Below are positions 26,410-35,073 of a stretch of 64,000 bases of DNA, piece by piece (position 1 is the first letter of the stretch; every line of letters starts with the position of its first letter). The notes under the pieces were generated by a model, which saw nothing but the letters and a program-made list of their open reading frames with translations, was not told the origin of the DNA and did no database searches. The position numbers were made by a program, and so were the translations under genes. The DNA comes from Spirosomataceae bacterium TFI 002. GTDB lineage: Bacteria; Bacteroidota; Bacteroidia; Cytophagales; Spirosomataceae. The stretch is from positions 4,107,001-4,171,000 of the forward strand of contig LT907983.1 of the NCBI GenBank assembly GCA_900230115.1, in the 5' to 3' direction.

Positions 26410-26673
26410 GTGCCGCCAAATAATTTTGCCGAGCAGTTTATAAAGGACCTAAACAATCCAGATATCTCTAGCCTTGATAATTTAAAATGGTATTTTGATG
26501 TAGACAAAAACCCAGCTAAGTTTGTCGACAATTTGGAAACTGCAATTGATGGTTTGGATTTGTCAACCAATAAAGTCTCTTTAACTGTTTTAGGTAAATT
26601 CGGTGTAACAAATGAAGCAGGTCTTAGACAATTGATTAACAATAAATTTTCATCGATATTCTCTCTAAAATAA
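26410..26673 (+). CDS. Hypothetical protein, possibly a 5'-truncated toxin tail
   Basis: Frame of 87 residues from a GTG at 26410. The same frame is open back to 26353 through the right REP copy, with no ATG, so the real 5' part may have been lost when the REP element arrived. The sequence (NNFAEQFIKDLNNPDISSLD, then FVDNLETAIDGLDLSTNKV) is soluble and ends KFSSIFSLK. I do not recognise it. Its stop is directly followed by the ATG of a 353-residue protein. The arrangement of a short C-terminal-like fragment before a larger partner resembles polymorphic toxin tips with immunity genes, but this is inference. Confidence 0.45.
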   Translation: MPPNNFAEQFIKDLNNPDISSLDNLKWYFDVDKNPAKFVDNLETAIDGLDLSTNKVSLTVLGKFGVTNEAGLRQLINNKFSSIFSLK

Positions 26674-27735
26674 ATGATAAACACTGAATTTTACCAAGAA
26701 GTATTTGATTGTTTCATATTGAATGAACAAGTCATTTTTTTTAATCATTCTGAGTTCATTCTTCAAAATGTAAATAATAATTTGAAGATTGAAAATTTAA
26801 GTCAATGTAGGTATTTACGATATAGGAATTATTTAAATTTAATTCAGTTAGGAAAGATAGAAGTTTTAGATTCTTCATTTGATATTCTATTTACAATTGA
26901 AAATGAATTGATTCGAAGCGATGGTTCTTCAATTTTTTATTTCGACGAAAACAATTTTTTTATTGAGAACAACTTCTATGATAAATTAAATAGAAAACTA
27001 GTCACATCGTGTATAATAACATTGAAAAGTAAGTCTGTAACTCAGGTTGGTTTTTTTGGAAAAGTATTAAACGAGAACTTTCGATTAAATTTTGCTTCTG
27101 AAACCATTTCTAACCCTTTAACATTTCGATGCAGTAATTTACTAGATACCGAAACCTATTGGGAATTTGATTGTGCCGAAGGCGAACAAGTAAGAGGTAG
27201 TTTTACAGTATATGGGGAAAAACTTTTGTTTTACACCTTCAGCGAACCTACACCTTATGATTACCATTATTGGGTTAACGTCATAGATCTTCGTTCAGGA
27301 GAAGTTCTTTTTAAAATTCCCTCTAGGCATGTAAACTGTCATTTTGATAAAGATAGTGGCTTATTCGTAACCGTAAGTGGCACAATCATGAATCAACAAG
27401 ATTATAAAATATATGAAATCATCAATGTAAACACTGGAGAACAGGAAGTAGGCGATGTTATTTGCGATGACACTTTTGTGACTGTGGGTGCGGCAATGCA
27501 ATATATTTATAACAATCGCCTATATTTTATTGATAACTTCATTACCATCGGGGGCAAGAAATATTGTGAAAATCCCAAAATTGGCTGTTTTGACTTTATT
27601 AAAAAGGAACTTATCTACTTCAAAGAAATTCCAAAGTTCAAAAAGAAAACAGTTGCTCAACTAATTTGTAATGACAATAAAATCTATATCCGAACTCAGC
27701 ATTTTGAGCTTTTTGTATTTGAGGAAGAAGTATAA
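26674..27735 (+). CDS. Hypothetical beta-propeller-like protein (possible immunity protein)
   Basis: A 353-residue protein without signal peptide or membrane segment. It is rich in aromatic residues and repeated beta-strand patterns of the kind GEKLLFYTFSEPTPYDYHYW, VIDLRSGEVLFKI, YEIINVNTGEQEVGD and CFDFIKKELIYFKEI; each pairs a strand with a turn and a following strand, as in a beta propeller. No known catalytic motif. Its ATG directly follows the stop of the 87-residue frame, so the two are coupled. Very AT-rich, even for this genome, consistent with accessory origin. Function unknown; an immunity role is a guess from context. Confidence 0.65.
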   Translation: MINTEFYQEVFDCFILNEQVIFFNHSEFILQNVNNNLKIENLSQCRYLRYRNYLNLIQLGKIEVLDSSFDILFTIENELIRSDGSSIFYFDENNFFIENNFYDKLNRKLVTSCIITLKSKSVTQVGFFGKVLNENFRLNFASETISNPLTFRCSNLLDTETYWEFDCAEGEQVRGSFTVYGEKLLFYTFSEPTPYDYHYWVNVIDLRSGEVLFKIPSRHVNCHFDKDSGLFVTVSGTIMNQQDYKIYEIINVNTGEQEVGDVICDDTFVTVGAAMQYIYNNRLYFIDNFITIGGKKYCENPKIGCFDFIKKELIYFKEIPKFKKKTVAQLICNDNKIYIRTQHFELFVFEEEV

Positions 27736-27806
27736 TTATTCTTGGTCTTTGAAAAATATCTGTGACCGGTAGGTTATGTTCATAGCTCTTTGCGTATTAC
27801 AAATCT

Positions 27807-27832
27807 CGCCAATTTCTGTGTCCCCTCAGACA
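27807..27832 (+). repeat. REP-like palindrome, degenerate third copy
   Basis: Aligns without gaps to the left REP copy at 22 of 26 positions and lies in the same orientation (CGCC, then TCTGTGTCCCC, then CAGACA). It lies 71 bp after the stop of the 353-residue gene. Confidence 0.6.
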
Positions 27833-28155
27833 TATCATCTAGGAAATGTTTTCTTTAGATTTTAACCTACTCCAAAGTCTTTTTTACTTCGTAACCGCGT
27901 TTCTAGGTTTTCCACATTGTCCCAACAAGATTCAGCTAGACATTTTCCTACTTCATAATCTCCATTTCGCAACTCTAAACCTGACAATTTGCAAATTTGC
28001 ATTAAGTGTTACGGGGGACGCAAGTAGAACTTGAACTTACTGTAAATCCTGAGCCTCCGGAATTAGTGAAGTTTGCGGGTTGAATAAAGAGGATAAGATT
28101 TTAATTTTGACTTAGTGTAGTGTTACTGTATATTTACTGTAGTAATTAAGATAGA
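27833..28155. other. Intergenic region with possible gene remnant
   Basis: No supportable gene. A short frame ending at 28083 reads GTQVELELTVNPEPPELVK and has protein-like composition, which suggests the tail of a decayed gene, but it has no proper start. The 62-residue frame at 27846-28034 has no recognisable features and is not called. Confidence 0.35.
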
Positions 28156-28434
28156 ATGGCAAGAATTGATATCAACAAACCTTACGAAGAATTTCTTAAA
28201 AGTCAGGTAGAAGCTGGTTTGTTTCGTTCCATAACAGCCGCCGCTGAAGATGCCATAAGAAGGCAAATGGAAGACTACGAAAATAGAAGAATTAATAGCG
28301 TTTTAGCCGAAATTGCTAAAGGAGAGGCTGATGTTTTGGATGGTAAAACGCAAGTTTACTCCGCTGAATTAATGAGCGATATTGTTAAGTCTAGCCGAGA
28401 AGAAGTACGGAAAAAGTCTCAAGCGAGTGTGTAA
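28156..28434 (+). CDS. ParD-family antitoxin
   Basis: A 92-residue protein. The N-terminal part (MARIDINKPYEEFLKSQVEAGLFRS) is the ribbon-helix-helix DNA-binding region of CopG/ParD antitoxins, and the C-terminal half (ISAEL-like, with YSAELMSDIVKSSREEVRKK) is the charged toxin-binding tail. It should neutralise the ParE toxin encoded next and repress their promoter. Its stop overlaps the toxin start (TAATG), the usual coupling in such modules. A type II addiction module next to a mobile-element region is typical. Confidence 0.88.
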   Translation: MARIDINKPYEEFLKSQVEAGLFRSITAAAEDAIRRQMEDYENRRINSVLAEIAKGEADVLDGKTQVYSAELMSDIVKSSREEVRKKSQASV

Positions 28435-28724
28435 TGTATGAATTAAGAGTTACTCAAAGTGCTATACAAGACATCACGGAAATTCTCATCTACACTTTGT
28501 TGGAATTTGGTGAAAACCAAAGCAAGAAGTATGAAAACCAAATTGATGAACACATCAGGAGCATTGGAATAAATCCTTTTATTGGACATTCTAGAATTGA
28601 TATTCCAAAAGAATGTTTGGCTTTGCCTTTTGGAGGTCATGTATTAGTTTACAAAATCGAAAATTCAACAATATTTATACTCAGAGTTTTAAATCAAAGG
28701 ATGGATTTTTTGAATTTGTTTTAA
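28434..28724 (+). CDS. ParE/RelE-family toxin
   Basis: A 96-residue protein of the ParE/RelE superfamily: YELRVTQSAIQDITEI at the N-terminus, central helices with GENQSKKYENQI, then the conserved basic strand region FIGHSRIDIP and VLVYKIENSTIFILRVL near the end. ParE toxins inhibit DNA gyrase; RelE-type members cut mRNA, and the two cannot be separated with confidence here, though pairing with a ParD-like antitoxin favours ParE. The stop abuts the convergent L,D-transpeptidase stop with no gap. Confidence 0.88.
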   Translation: MYELRVTQSAIQDITEILIYTLLEFGENQSKKYENQIDEHIRSIGINPFIGHSRIDIPKECLALPFGGHVLVYKIENSTIFILRVLNQRMDFLNLF

Positions 28725-29798
28725 TCACTCCTGCAATCCATAAACATCATCAAGCTCTACATACTCTCCATTTTCATCATAATATTCCGTAAAGTACATC
28801 AAGAAAACTGGCACTTTTTGTTTTAGAAAAACTACTTCAGGTTTTTGATTTAGCAGGCATTTATCCATTAATCCTTGATCAATAGTTGTTTTGGGATCAA
28901 GCCAATTTGCTAGTTCTAGTGGCTTTTCAAGTCTAATGCAGCCATGGCTAAAGAAACGCTTCTCTCTGTCAAACAAACCCTTATTGTACGTCGTGTGGGG
29001 AGTGTCATGCATGTAAATACTATGAGGGTTCTGAATGTTAATCTTAAGTAAACCAAGTGAGTTGTCGCAACCTGTTCCTTGTCTTATTTTGTAAGGGAAG
29101 TTTTTCCTGTTAAAACTATTCCAATCTAGGTCTGTGGGGTCAACCAATTGTCCTTTGTTATTCAAAACTTCAAAATTATTTCTAGACAAATAACTCATGT
29201 CCTTTTTGACTTTGGGAATAATTTCATTGTGAATGATATTGGCTGTTGGTGTCCAATAAGGGTAAAGCATAACAGCATCAGCATAAGTGGCCATCACTGG
29301 AGTTTTGTTCTTTCTTGTGCCTACAATCACTTTCATTTTAAGGGCAATGCTGTCATTTTCAAATGCCGTAAGTTCGTTGCTTGCAATATTGACAAGTACG
29401 TAATTAGTTATATCGAATTGCTGTTTCCATAATTTGAAGTTTTCTAATTCACCAATTGGCCTTGACTGAATCGGTAGTGCTTTTGTGAGTGGCATATTCA
29501 TGAACTCATTAACCCAAGTTGAGCATATTTGCTTTCCTTTTGAGTTGTCTAAGCCATTGAATGTTAGATTTTTGGGTTTTTCGCCAAAGTGATATTTTTG
29601 AATGAATTCGTAAGCCAGTTTTTCCAATTTTGCACTGTCCAAACTTACTGGAATGTTAATGGAAATATCATGAAGCGATGCTAGCTGAGCCAAATCATTT
29701 GCTTTTGCTTCAATTCCCCATTGACCATTTACGAGAAATGGGAAGCATATAAAAAGTAGAATTAGTCTCTTCAAAGTAATATTTTTTAGATCATCCAA
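28725..29798 (-). CDS. L,D-transpeptidase (YkuD domain, YcbB-like)
   Basis: A 357-residue exported enzyme. A hydrophobic signal lies at about residues 10-26 (LKRLILLFICFPFLVNGQ). The YkuD catalytic domain is C-terminal, with YMHDTPHTTYNKGLF and the nucleophile motif RFFSHGCIRLEKP. It should form 3-3 cross-links in peptidoglycan or attach proteins to it. The preceding VGTRKNKTPVMATYADAVML and the conserved catalytic loop are as in YcbB-like enzymes, but it is shorter and the usual N-terminal peptidoglycan-binding domain is not evident. The start could also be at the TTG before KRLILL. Confidence 0.88.
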   Translation of the reverse strand: MDDLKNITLKRLILLFICFPFLVNGQWGIEAKANDLAQLASLHDISINIPVSLDSAKLEKLAYEFIQKYHFGEKPKNLTFNGLDNSKGKQICSTWVNEFMNMPLTKALPIQSRPIGELENFKLWKQQFDITNYVLVNIASNELTAFENDSIALKMKVIVGTRKNKTPVMATYADAVMLYPYWTPTANIIHNEIIPKVKKDMSYLSRNNFEVLNNKGQLVDPTDLDWNSFNRKNFPYKIRQGTGCDNSLGLLKINIQNPHSIYMHDTPHTTYNKGLFDREKRFFSHGCIRLEKPLELANWLDPKTTIDQGLMDKCLLNQKPEVVFLKQKVPVFLMYFTEYYDENGEYVELDDVYGLQE

Positions 29799-30044
29799 AA
29801 ATCAATAAAAAATAAAAGTGGAGCTATGAGGTCAATCATATTTCGATCAATCAAAACTGCTTGAAGTCATAATAATTAAGACCATTAAATATGGAATTTG
29901 ATAGGAGGAGGTGGTAAGGATTTTTATACTAAAACACATTTTTTACTTGGGATTGGGGTAGTCTGTGAAGTTAAAAAAGCGATTATATATCACATATGCA
30001 TGGGGATAGCGTGTTTTATTGGTGAGGTTGTCTTTCCTTTTAAG

Positions 30045-30052
30045 TACTTTTG
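30045..30052 (+). promoter_or_regulatory. Putative -7 box of the VIT-family gene
   Basis: TACTTTTG matches TAnnTTTG. A good -33 at the ideal distance was not found. The box overlaps the upstream in-frame ATG at 30050, which argues that translation starts at 30110. Confidence 0.4.
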
Positions 30053-30109
30053 ATGGCCTTGGATGGAGATTCAATTTTTACATTAATTCCGAAGTTTGAG
30101 GTTGAAACT

Positions 30110-30823
30110 ATGAACAGAGAAAAGAACGATTTAGAAGAGTACATGCACAAGCATTACATCCATAGAAGTGGATGGTTAAGGGCAGCTGTATTAGGAGCAA
30201 ACGATGGAATTTTATCTACCGCTAGTTTGGCAATTGGAGTTGCTGCGGCAAGTGCGAGTAGAGAACCAATCGTCTTGGCTACTTTAGCTGGGCTTGTGGC
30301 AGGGGCTTTGTCTATGGCGGCAGGAGAATACGTTTCGGTGAGTTCTCAGGCAGATGTTGAACACGCGGATATTGAGCGAGAGAAAGAAGAATTGGCTGAT
30401 ATGCCAGAAATAGAATTGCTTCGCCTTGCCGAAATATATGAAAACCGCGGCTTGAAAAAAGAAACGGCTCTAGTTGTTGCCAAAGAACTTACGGCTAAGG
30501 ACGCATTGGAGGCTCACGTTAGGGATGAGCTCGGAATTACAGATCAAAGCCAAGCTCAACCAATTCAGGCTGCTTTGGCTTCTGGGGCGGCTTTTTCCTT
30601 GGGTGGAGGTTTACCTTTTTTGGTTGCTCTATTTTTTCCATTGGACCATATTGAATATGCTCTGTATGCTTCGGCTATAATGTTTTTGATTATTCTGGGT
30701 GCGGTGGCTGCAAAAGCAGGAGGTTCAAGTGTATTAAAAGCTGTTGTTCGAGTTACTTTTTGGGGAACCATCGCAATGGGGCTTACAGCATTAGTGGGGT
30801 CTTTTTTTAATGTGAGCATATAG
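30110..30823 (+). CDS. VIT1/CCC1-family iron/manganese transporter
   Basis: A 237-residue membrane protein of the vacuolar iron transporter family. The N-terminal signature HRSGWLRAAVLGANDGILSTASL is intact, as is the second conserved helix LVAGALSMAAGEYVSVSSQ; the amphipathic middle (DVEHADIEREKEELADMPE) holds the acidic metal-binding helices, and three C-terminal helices follow. It should move Fe2+ or Mn2+ out of the cytoplasm. The open frame extends to an ATG at 30050, but family members begin shortly before HRSGW and a -7 box overlaps that ATG, so I use 30110. Confidence 0.9.
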   Translation: MNREKNDLEEYMHKHYIHRSGWLRAAVLGANDGILSTASLAIGVAAASASREPIVLATLAGLVAGALSMAAGEYVSVSSQADVEHADIEREKEELADMPEIELLRLAEIYENRGLKKETALVVAKELTAKDALEAHVRDELGITDQSQAQPIQAALASGAAFSLGGGLPFLVALFFPLDHIEYALYASAIMFLIILGAVAAKAGGSSVLKAVVRVTFWGTIAMGLTALVGSFFNVSI

Positions 30824-30825
30824 TT

Positions 30826-30900
30826 GTTTAAGGTTGAATGTTTTGATTTTAAATATCAAAATCAATATCTCATTTCATCAAGGCTTTAATTTAGGTTTTG
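30826..30900 (+). repeat. 75-bp direct repeat, copy 1
   Basis: Matches 33987-34061 at 72 of 75 positions. It begins 3 bp after the VIT gene stop and contains a hairpin TTGATTTT-N7-AAAATCAA (30843-30865). Weaker similarity between the copies extends about 15-20 bp upstream. Confidence 0.9.
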
Positions 30901-30981
30901 TGTCCTCTTATAGACTCTGAAGCGACGGGGAATCTGTAAATGTTCTTTACTTTTTTGCCTAAAAAGGAGTCTTAATACTTT

Positions 30982-31027
30982 AAAAACAATAAAAGTAGAA
31001 CTGAACTTTAGATCTTCAATTCTACTT
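30982..31027 (-). terminator. Intrinsic terminator after the LytTR gene
   Basis: Read on the minus strand: arms AAGTAGAA and TTCTACTT with an inner TGAA/TTCA extension, followed by TTTTATTGTTTTT. It closes the DUF4114-LytTR operon. Confidence 0.7.
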
Positions 31028-31053
31028 CAAATAAAACGCTACTCAGCCTCGCC

Positions 31054-31347
31054 TCAAAGGGCTGCCTTGAAAGGATTTCTCCTTCTAGATACATGGGTTT
31101 CTACGCCATTTGACATCAATATTCGTGTTACTTTGTCTTTGGTTTTTAGTTTTTTGATGTGTTCGGGATTTAGTAGGTGCGACCTATTTACCCGAATAAA
31201 GCTTTTAAGTTCTTCTTTTTCTTCATGAATTTTTAGAGTAAATCCCGATATATATTTTTCTCCGTTTTTAAAATAATAGACAGTATAGTTTGCCTCTGCC
31301 TTTAACATCACGATGTCGTGAGGATCAGCATTTATACATTTTTTCAT
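31054..31347 (-). CDS. Stand-alone LytTR DNA-binding domain protein
   Basis: A 97-residue protein consisting only of a LytTR DNA-binding domain: DIVMLKAEANYTVYYFKNGEKY, then SFIRVNRSHLLNPEHIK, the recognisable core of LytTR regulators. There is no receiver domain, so no phosphorylation input is visible. It starts 13 bp after the stop of the DUF4114 gene, so both are on one transcript; an autoregulatory role for the operon is plausible. Members without a receiver are frequent in Bacteroidota. Confidence 0.87.
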   Translation of the reverse strand: MKKCINADPHDIVMLKAEANYTVYYFKNGEKYISGFTLKIHEEKEELKSFIRVNRSHLLNPEHIKKLKTKDKVTRILMSNGVETHVSRRRNPFKAAL

Positions 31348-31360
31348 TTTTTGTTCTGTT

Positions 31361-33739
31361 TTAGTTGTTTCCGCAACCTTTAATTTCGGCTTTCAGTACT
31401 GCACCTGTAGCCGCTTCAAAACCCGGAAGGAGTTCTATGGTATTGGCCGCCGAAAGCTGAATGTTCGCGTTGGTTTTATTTTTATTTGTTACTTCTAATT
31501 TTCCACTTGACTCGTATTTTTCTTTTGAATAAGCCGAGGCCACCACTTGTTGGTTGCTTTGGCAGGCTCCTACTTTACTAAATGCCAATTGATTGATTTT
31601 TACATTGAAGGGCAGGTAGTTTTGATCAGGACTAATCACCGAGAATGTCACCGCGTTTATATCGGTTTTGTTAAGTGCTTGGCTTTGGTTGTTAATAAAT
31701 TGAGCCAAATCGATGTAGTATTTCTTTACATCAGGTGTTAGCGATACGAATATCCGTGCTTGGTCATTCCAATTTATAATGCCCTTTCTACTTACTACTA
31801 TTTCCACGGTATTAGTACCCGAGGCCGTAAACGTAAGGTAGTTGTAGGCACTCAGGTCTTGAGGCTTTAGTCCTAATCGAAGCGGACGGTGAATCGAATA
31901 GTAGTTTTTTGTGCTACCTGAGGCTTCGATGGCCCTTTCTATCCAAAAGTGGTTGTTTTCTATCGGTAGTTTGTCTTGTGGGAAAGTCACCATATTAGAA
32001 TTCATTACATTTTCGGGTTCGTAGTTAGCCACCCATGCACCGTCTGCCAGATAGAGGCCGTCAGACTCAAGCGAGTCTGCATCGTAGATAAACAAACCGG
32101 CATCAAAAACCCCAGGGGCATCGAGTGTAAAGGTCTGATTTACTAAGCCGTTTAGTGTAATTTGTTTCAGATATGGCAATGAGGTTTCATTTTCGGCCAC
32201 TTTATAGGCACCGCCCACATTTAGGGTTTTAACCAGCTTGTTTCTATTCAAAATATTAATATTGAATTTGCCCTGACTGTATGAACCTGACCCAGCCAAT
32301 ATAGCGGGAGGAGCCGTGAACTTGATTTCATTGGTTAAATGATATACGGTGTCTAGTTTTGCTAATATACTTTCGGCCATATAAAACACACTACCCGGGT
32401 ATTTGCCCCAAAGCTGAAAACTTAGGTAGTCTGATCCCGTAGCGTATTCTTGTACAATCCAATGGGAGTTATATTCAAAAGTAGAGTCAGCCACTATGCG
32501 AGCCGAAAAACTCAAGCCATATTCGATAGATTCATCTGTTTTTTTGAATGTAATCAACGTAGATGGGTACTGATTTCTAATAAGTACAGTCTTGGTAGAT
32601 AATATGGAAGCTCCTCCTACCCGGTCACAGATGTTTTTGGTATGGCTGTAGACTTCATTTATTGTTTTTATGACGAGCCCAACTGCGTTAAGTGTACTGC
32701 CATTAAAATAATCGTATGATAGTAGCTGGCTCGCGTTTGTAATGCCCACCAAGTCAGTAGGCGTAGACACATAGGCAGTAGATGAGTCAGGGCCGATATT
32801 TGGAAAAAAGTCTGCTAAACCTGTGCTAACGGTGTTTATGCTCGTTTGGGCACTGGCTTTTATCATCGATTTTGGACTGTTCCTGTCCGCTTTGTTATTT
32901 TTTAGTTCTTTGTTTACGTTTCGTTTCGTTATTGCGGTGGCCAATGAACCGTCGCTTTCTAGACCGCCGTCGTTTCCTGATGATACCTCACCTACCACAT
33001 TGGCGGTTTCAAGAAAAGTGGCCGCTTGTAGGGCAGTATTTGGAGATGCTGTGATATAAAATAAGGCATCATTAAAGTCATTGTCGCAGTTGCCGTAATC
33101 TCTTCTGATATCTTCAAAACCCATCACCAATCTGTCTGTTTGTGAATCGTAAAGGATTACATTGTGGTATCTAAGTAGTGGATTTGCTTCGGGGTTTAGG
33201 TTTGGATGAGAATACAGTTTCCAAAGTCCGTTGGTAACTGTAGAGCCGTTATATCCATTGGCCAAAAGCACCCAGCCGATTCCAGTGTTGGCGGGAAAAG
33301 TGCCCAGTTTTACCTTGTCTCCGGCTATAAGACCACCGCCACTGCCGCTTGCCGAAACATTGGGGAAAACTATAGTGATTTCACTATTAGTAGGGGCTTC
33401 AGTAGGAGGGTTGCTTGGGTCAAAAGTATAAAACCCCAAAACGTTTTTATAACCAGCTCCTTCCGAGACGAATGTAACCCAAACATCTGCATCTTCGTAT
33501 ACGATAATGTTTGACTTTGAGTCTGTAACGATATACTCAGGATTATAGCTTGGTACCGGGTATCCTTCTGGGAAAGAGGCCTTTACTCGTTGTAAAAAAG
33601 TACTTGTAACTACATCACGGGGTTCCATTATGCTGGGTACTCCATCGCTGTTATATGAACTCAAAAATGTATATCCCTGAGAATAACTCAGGGATGTGTA
33701 AGCACCAAAAAAAAGGAGTAAAAAAATACGGTTAAGCAT
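31361..33739 (-). CDS. Secreted DUF4114 protein with C-terminal beta-stack domain
   Basis: A 792-residue exported protein. Signal peptide to about residue 20. The DUF4114 domain lies at about 85-235 (WVTFVSEGAGYKNVLGFYTF, then GFEDIRRDYGNCDNDFNDAL with the Asp-rich, calcium-type loop). A long central region of beta type follows (about 290-720), and the C-terminus has the repeated pattern NIQLSAANTIELLPGFEAATG seen in many Bacteroidota surface proteins. Probably a cell-surface or secreted adhesion-type protein; no enzyme motif. Operon with the LytTR gene. The whole operon is bracketed by 75-bp direct repeats. Confidence 0.85.
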   Translation of the reverse strand: MLNRIFLLLFFGAYTSLSYSQGYTFLSSYNSDGVPSIMEPRDVVTSTFLQRVKASFPEGYPVPSYNPEYIVTDSKSNIIVYEDADVWVTFVSEGAGYKNVLGFYTFDPSNPPTEAPTNSEITIVFPNVSASGSGGGLIAGDKVKLGTFPANTGIGWVLLANGYNGSTVTNGLWKLYSHPNLNPEANPLLRYHNVILYDSQTDRLVMGFEDIRRDYGNCDNDFNDALFYITASPNTALQAATFLETANVVGEVSSGNDGGLESDGSLATAITKRNVNKELKNNKADRNSPKSMIKASAQTSINTVSTGLADFFPNIGPDSSTAYVSTPTDLVGITNASQLLSYDYFNGSTLNAVGLVIKTINEVYSHTKNICDRVGGASILSTKTVLIRNQYPSTLITFKKTDESIEYGLSFSARIVADSTFEYNSHWIVQEYATGSDYLSFQLWGKYPGSVFYMAESILAKLDTVYHLTNEIKFTAPPAILAGSGSYSQGKFNINILNRNKLVKTLNVGGAYKVAENETSLPYLKQITLNGLVNQTFTLDAPGVFDAGLFIYDADSLESDGLYLADGAWVANYEPENVMNSNMVTFPQDKLPIENNHFWIERAIEASGSTKNYYSIHRPLRLGLKPQDLSAYNYLTFTASGTNTVEIVVSRKGIINWNDQARIFVSLTPDVKKYYIDLAQFINNQSQALNKTDINAVTFSVISPDQNYLPFNVKINQLAFSKVGACQSNQQVVASAYSKEKYESSGKLEVTNKNKTNANIQLSAANTIELLPGFEAATGAVLKAEIKGCGNN

Positions 33740-33986
33740 GGCTTAGAATTATTGAAAGTGATTAAAGTATTCCCTGTTTTTTTGTTGGGATTTTGTTTAT
33801 TTCCAATCAATTATGCAGCCAAATAAGAGCATAGAAATGAAAAGTAATTAAGCGGATATAAAATCCATGAAATCTTATATTTCGAAGTTTAAATTGTGAC
33901 TGAGGAAGTTAAAAACAAGCTAATTTTTCTGTTTTTTTTTTAGGTGTTTTATAAAACAGTACCCTTTTTTTTGTGAGTGTCTAGGG

Positions 33987-34061
33987 GTTTAAGGTTGAAT
34001 GTTTTGATTTTAAATATAAAAATCAATATCTCATTTCAACAAGGCTTTAATTTAGTTTTTG
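33987..34061 (+). repeat. 75-bp direct repeat, copy 2
   Basis: Second copy of the repeat at 30826-30900, same orientation, three mismatches, with the same hairpin (loop one base different). It lies upstream of the DUF4114 gene start. Confidence 0.9.
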
Positions 34062-34099
34062 AACATTATTAATGGTTTTAATTAACGGGCCTGTCAACT

Positions 34100-34130
34100 T
34101 TTGACCTTCAACTTTTTAACTTTATCTTTC
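34100..34130 (+). promoter_or_regulatory. Putative promoter of the alpha/beta hydrolase gene
   Basis: TTTG (34100-34103), 19-bp spacer, TATCTTTC (34123-34130), one mismatch to TAnnTTTG. The predicted start of transcription falls at or next to the ATG at 34135, so the mRNA could be leaderless. Confidence 0.5.
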
Positions 34131-34134
34131 CATA

Positions 34135-35073
34135 ATGAAAAAAATCTCCAAAATCCTTCTGATTTTAATTTTAGTCGCGATTGCTTTCGTTTTTATTTTC
34201 TTTGGTAAAAGCGATCTTGATTTAGATTACCTCAAAAGTAAATATGCCACAAGCCCCTCACAATTTGTGGAAATAGAAGGCATGAATGTGCATTTTCGTG
34301 ATGAGGGTGTAATGCAAGATAGCCTGCCTATTGTATTAATCCATGGTACTGGTGCAAGCCTTCATACTTTTGAAGCATGGACGAAAGAGCTGAAAAAGAC
34401 TAGGAGAGTTTTAAGGATGGACTTACCAGCATTTGGACTTACTGGGCCATTTCAAAACACTGATTATTCCATTGATCATTATGTTGATTTTATACAAAAG
34501 TTTTTAACAGCAAATGGAGTTGAAAAATGTGTACTTGGAGGGAATTCTTTAGGCGGAAACATTGCTTGGCAATTTACACTGGAACACCCTGAGCGAGTAG
34601 AAAAGTTAATTTTGATTGATGCAGCGGGTTATCCATTTCAATCTACAAGTGTGCCTTTGGCGTTTAGAATGGGTAAAATACCAATAATTAATAAAGTTTT
34701 TACTTACATAACTCCTCGTTCTGTAATTCAAAGAAGTGTTGAAAATGTATATTCTGATAAATCAAAAGTTACAGAAACTCTTGTTGATCAGTATTTTGAA
34801 TTAACGCTTCGTGCAGGAAATAGGCAAGCCTTTGTTGATAGAATGTCTATGGAAAAAGATGTGAGTCCTTTTGAACGAATTTCGGAGATAAAGCAATCAA
34901 CCTTAGTGCTTTGGGGAGAAGATGACTTTCTTATTCCAGTTTCAAGTGCCGAAAGGTTTCATGAAGATTTACCAAACGACACTTTGGTGATAATGAAAAA
35001 CCTTGGACATGTTCCTATGGAAGAAGACCCTGCTACTAGCTTAGCTGTGGTGATGGAGTTTTTGAAAAAATGA
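34135..35073 (+). CDS. Alpha/beta hydrolase with N-terminal membrane anchor
   Basis: A 312-residue protein. A single hydrophobic segment (about 5-24) is a signal anchor. The hydrolase fold follows: HGTGASLHTFEAW (70-82) for the oxyanion region, nucleophile Ser138 in LGGNSLGGN, acid in LWGEDDFLIP, and His in NLGHVPMEEDP. Catalytic triad complete. It belongs to the general esterase/epoxide hydrolase/haloperoxidase group; the substrate cannot be stated. Stands alone, between the repeat copy 2 and truA. Confidence 0.88.
   Translation: MKKISKILLILILVAIAFVFIFFGKSDLDLDYLKSKYATSPSQFVEIEGMNVHFRDEGVMQDSLPIVLIHGTGASLHTFEAWTKELKKTRRVLRMDLPAFGLTGPFQNTDYSIDHYVDFIQKFLTANGVEKCVLGGNSLGGNIAWQFTLEHPERVEKLILIDAAGYPFQSTSVPLAFRMGKIPIINKVFTYITPRSVIQRSVENVYSDKSKVTETLVDQYFELTLRAGNRQAFVDRMSMEKDVSPFERISEIKQSTLVLWGEDDFLIPVSSAERFHEDLPNDTLVIMKNLGHVPMEEDPATSLAVVMEFLKK

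Noticed and set aside
26337-26684. 115-residue minus-strand frame across the right REP and the 87-aa gene
   Set aside because: Antisense shadow of the plus-strand frames; no start context and no recognisable domain.
27846-28034. 62-residue plus-strand frame after the third REP copy
   Set aside because: Low-complexity hydrophobic composition typical of AT-rich intergenic DNA, no homology that I recognise, no ribosome-binding context.
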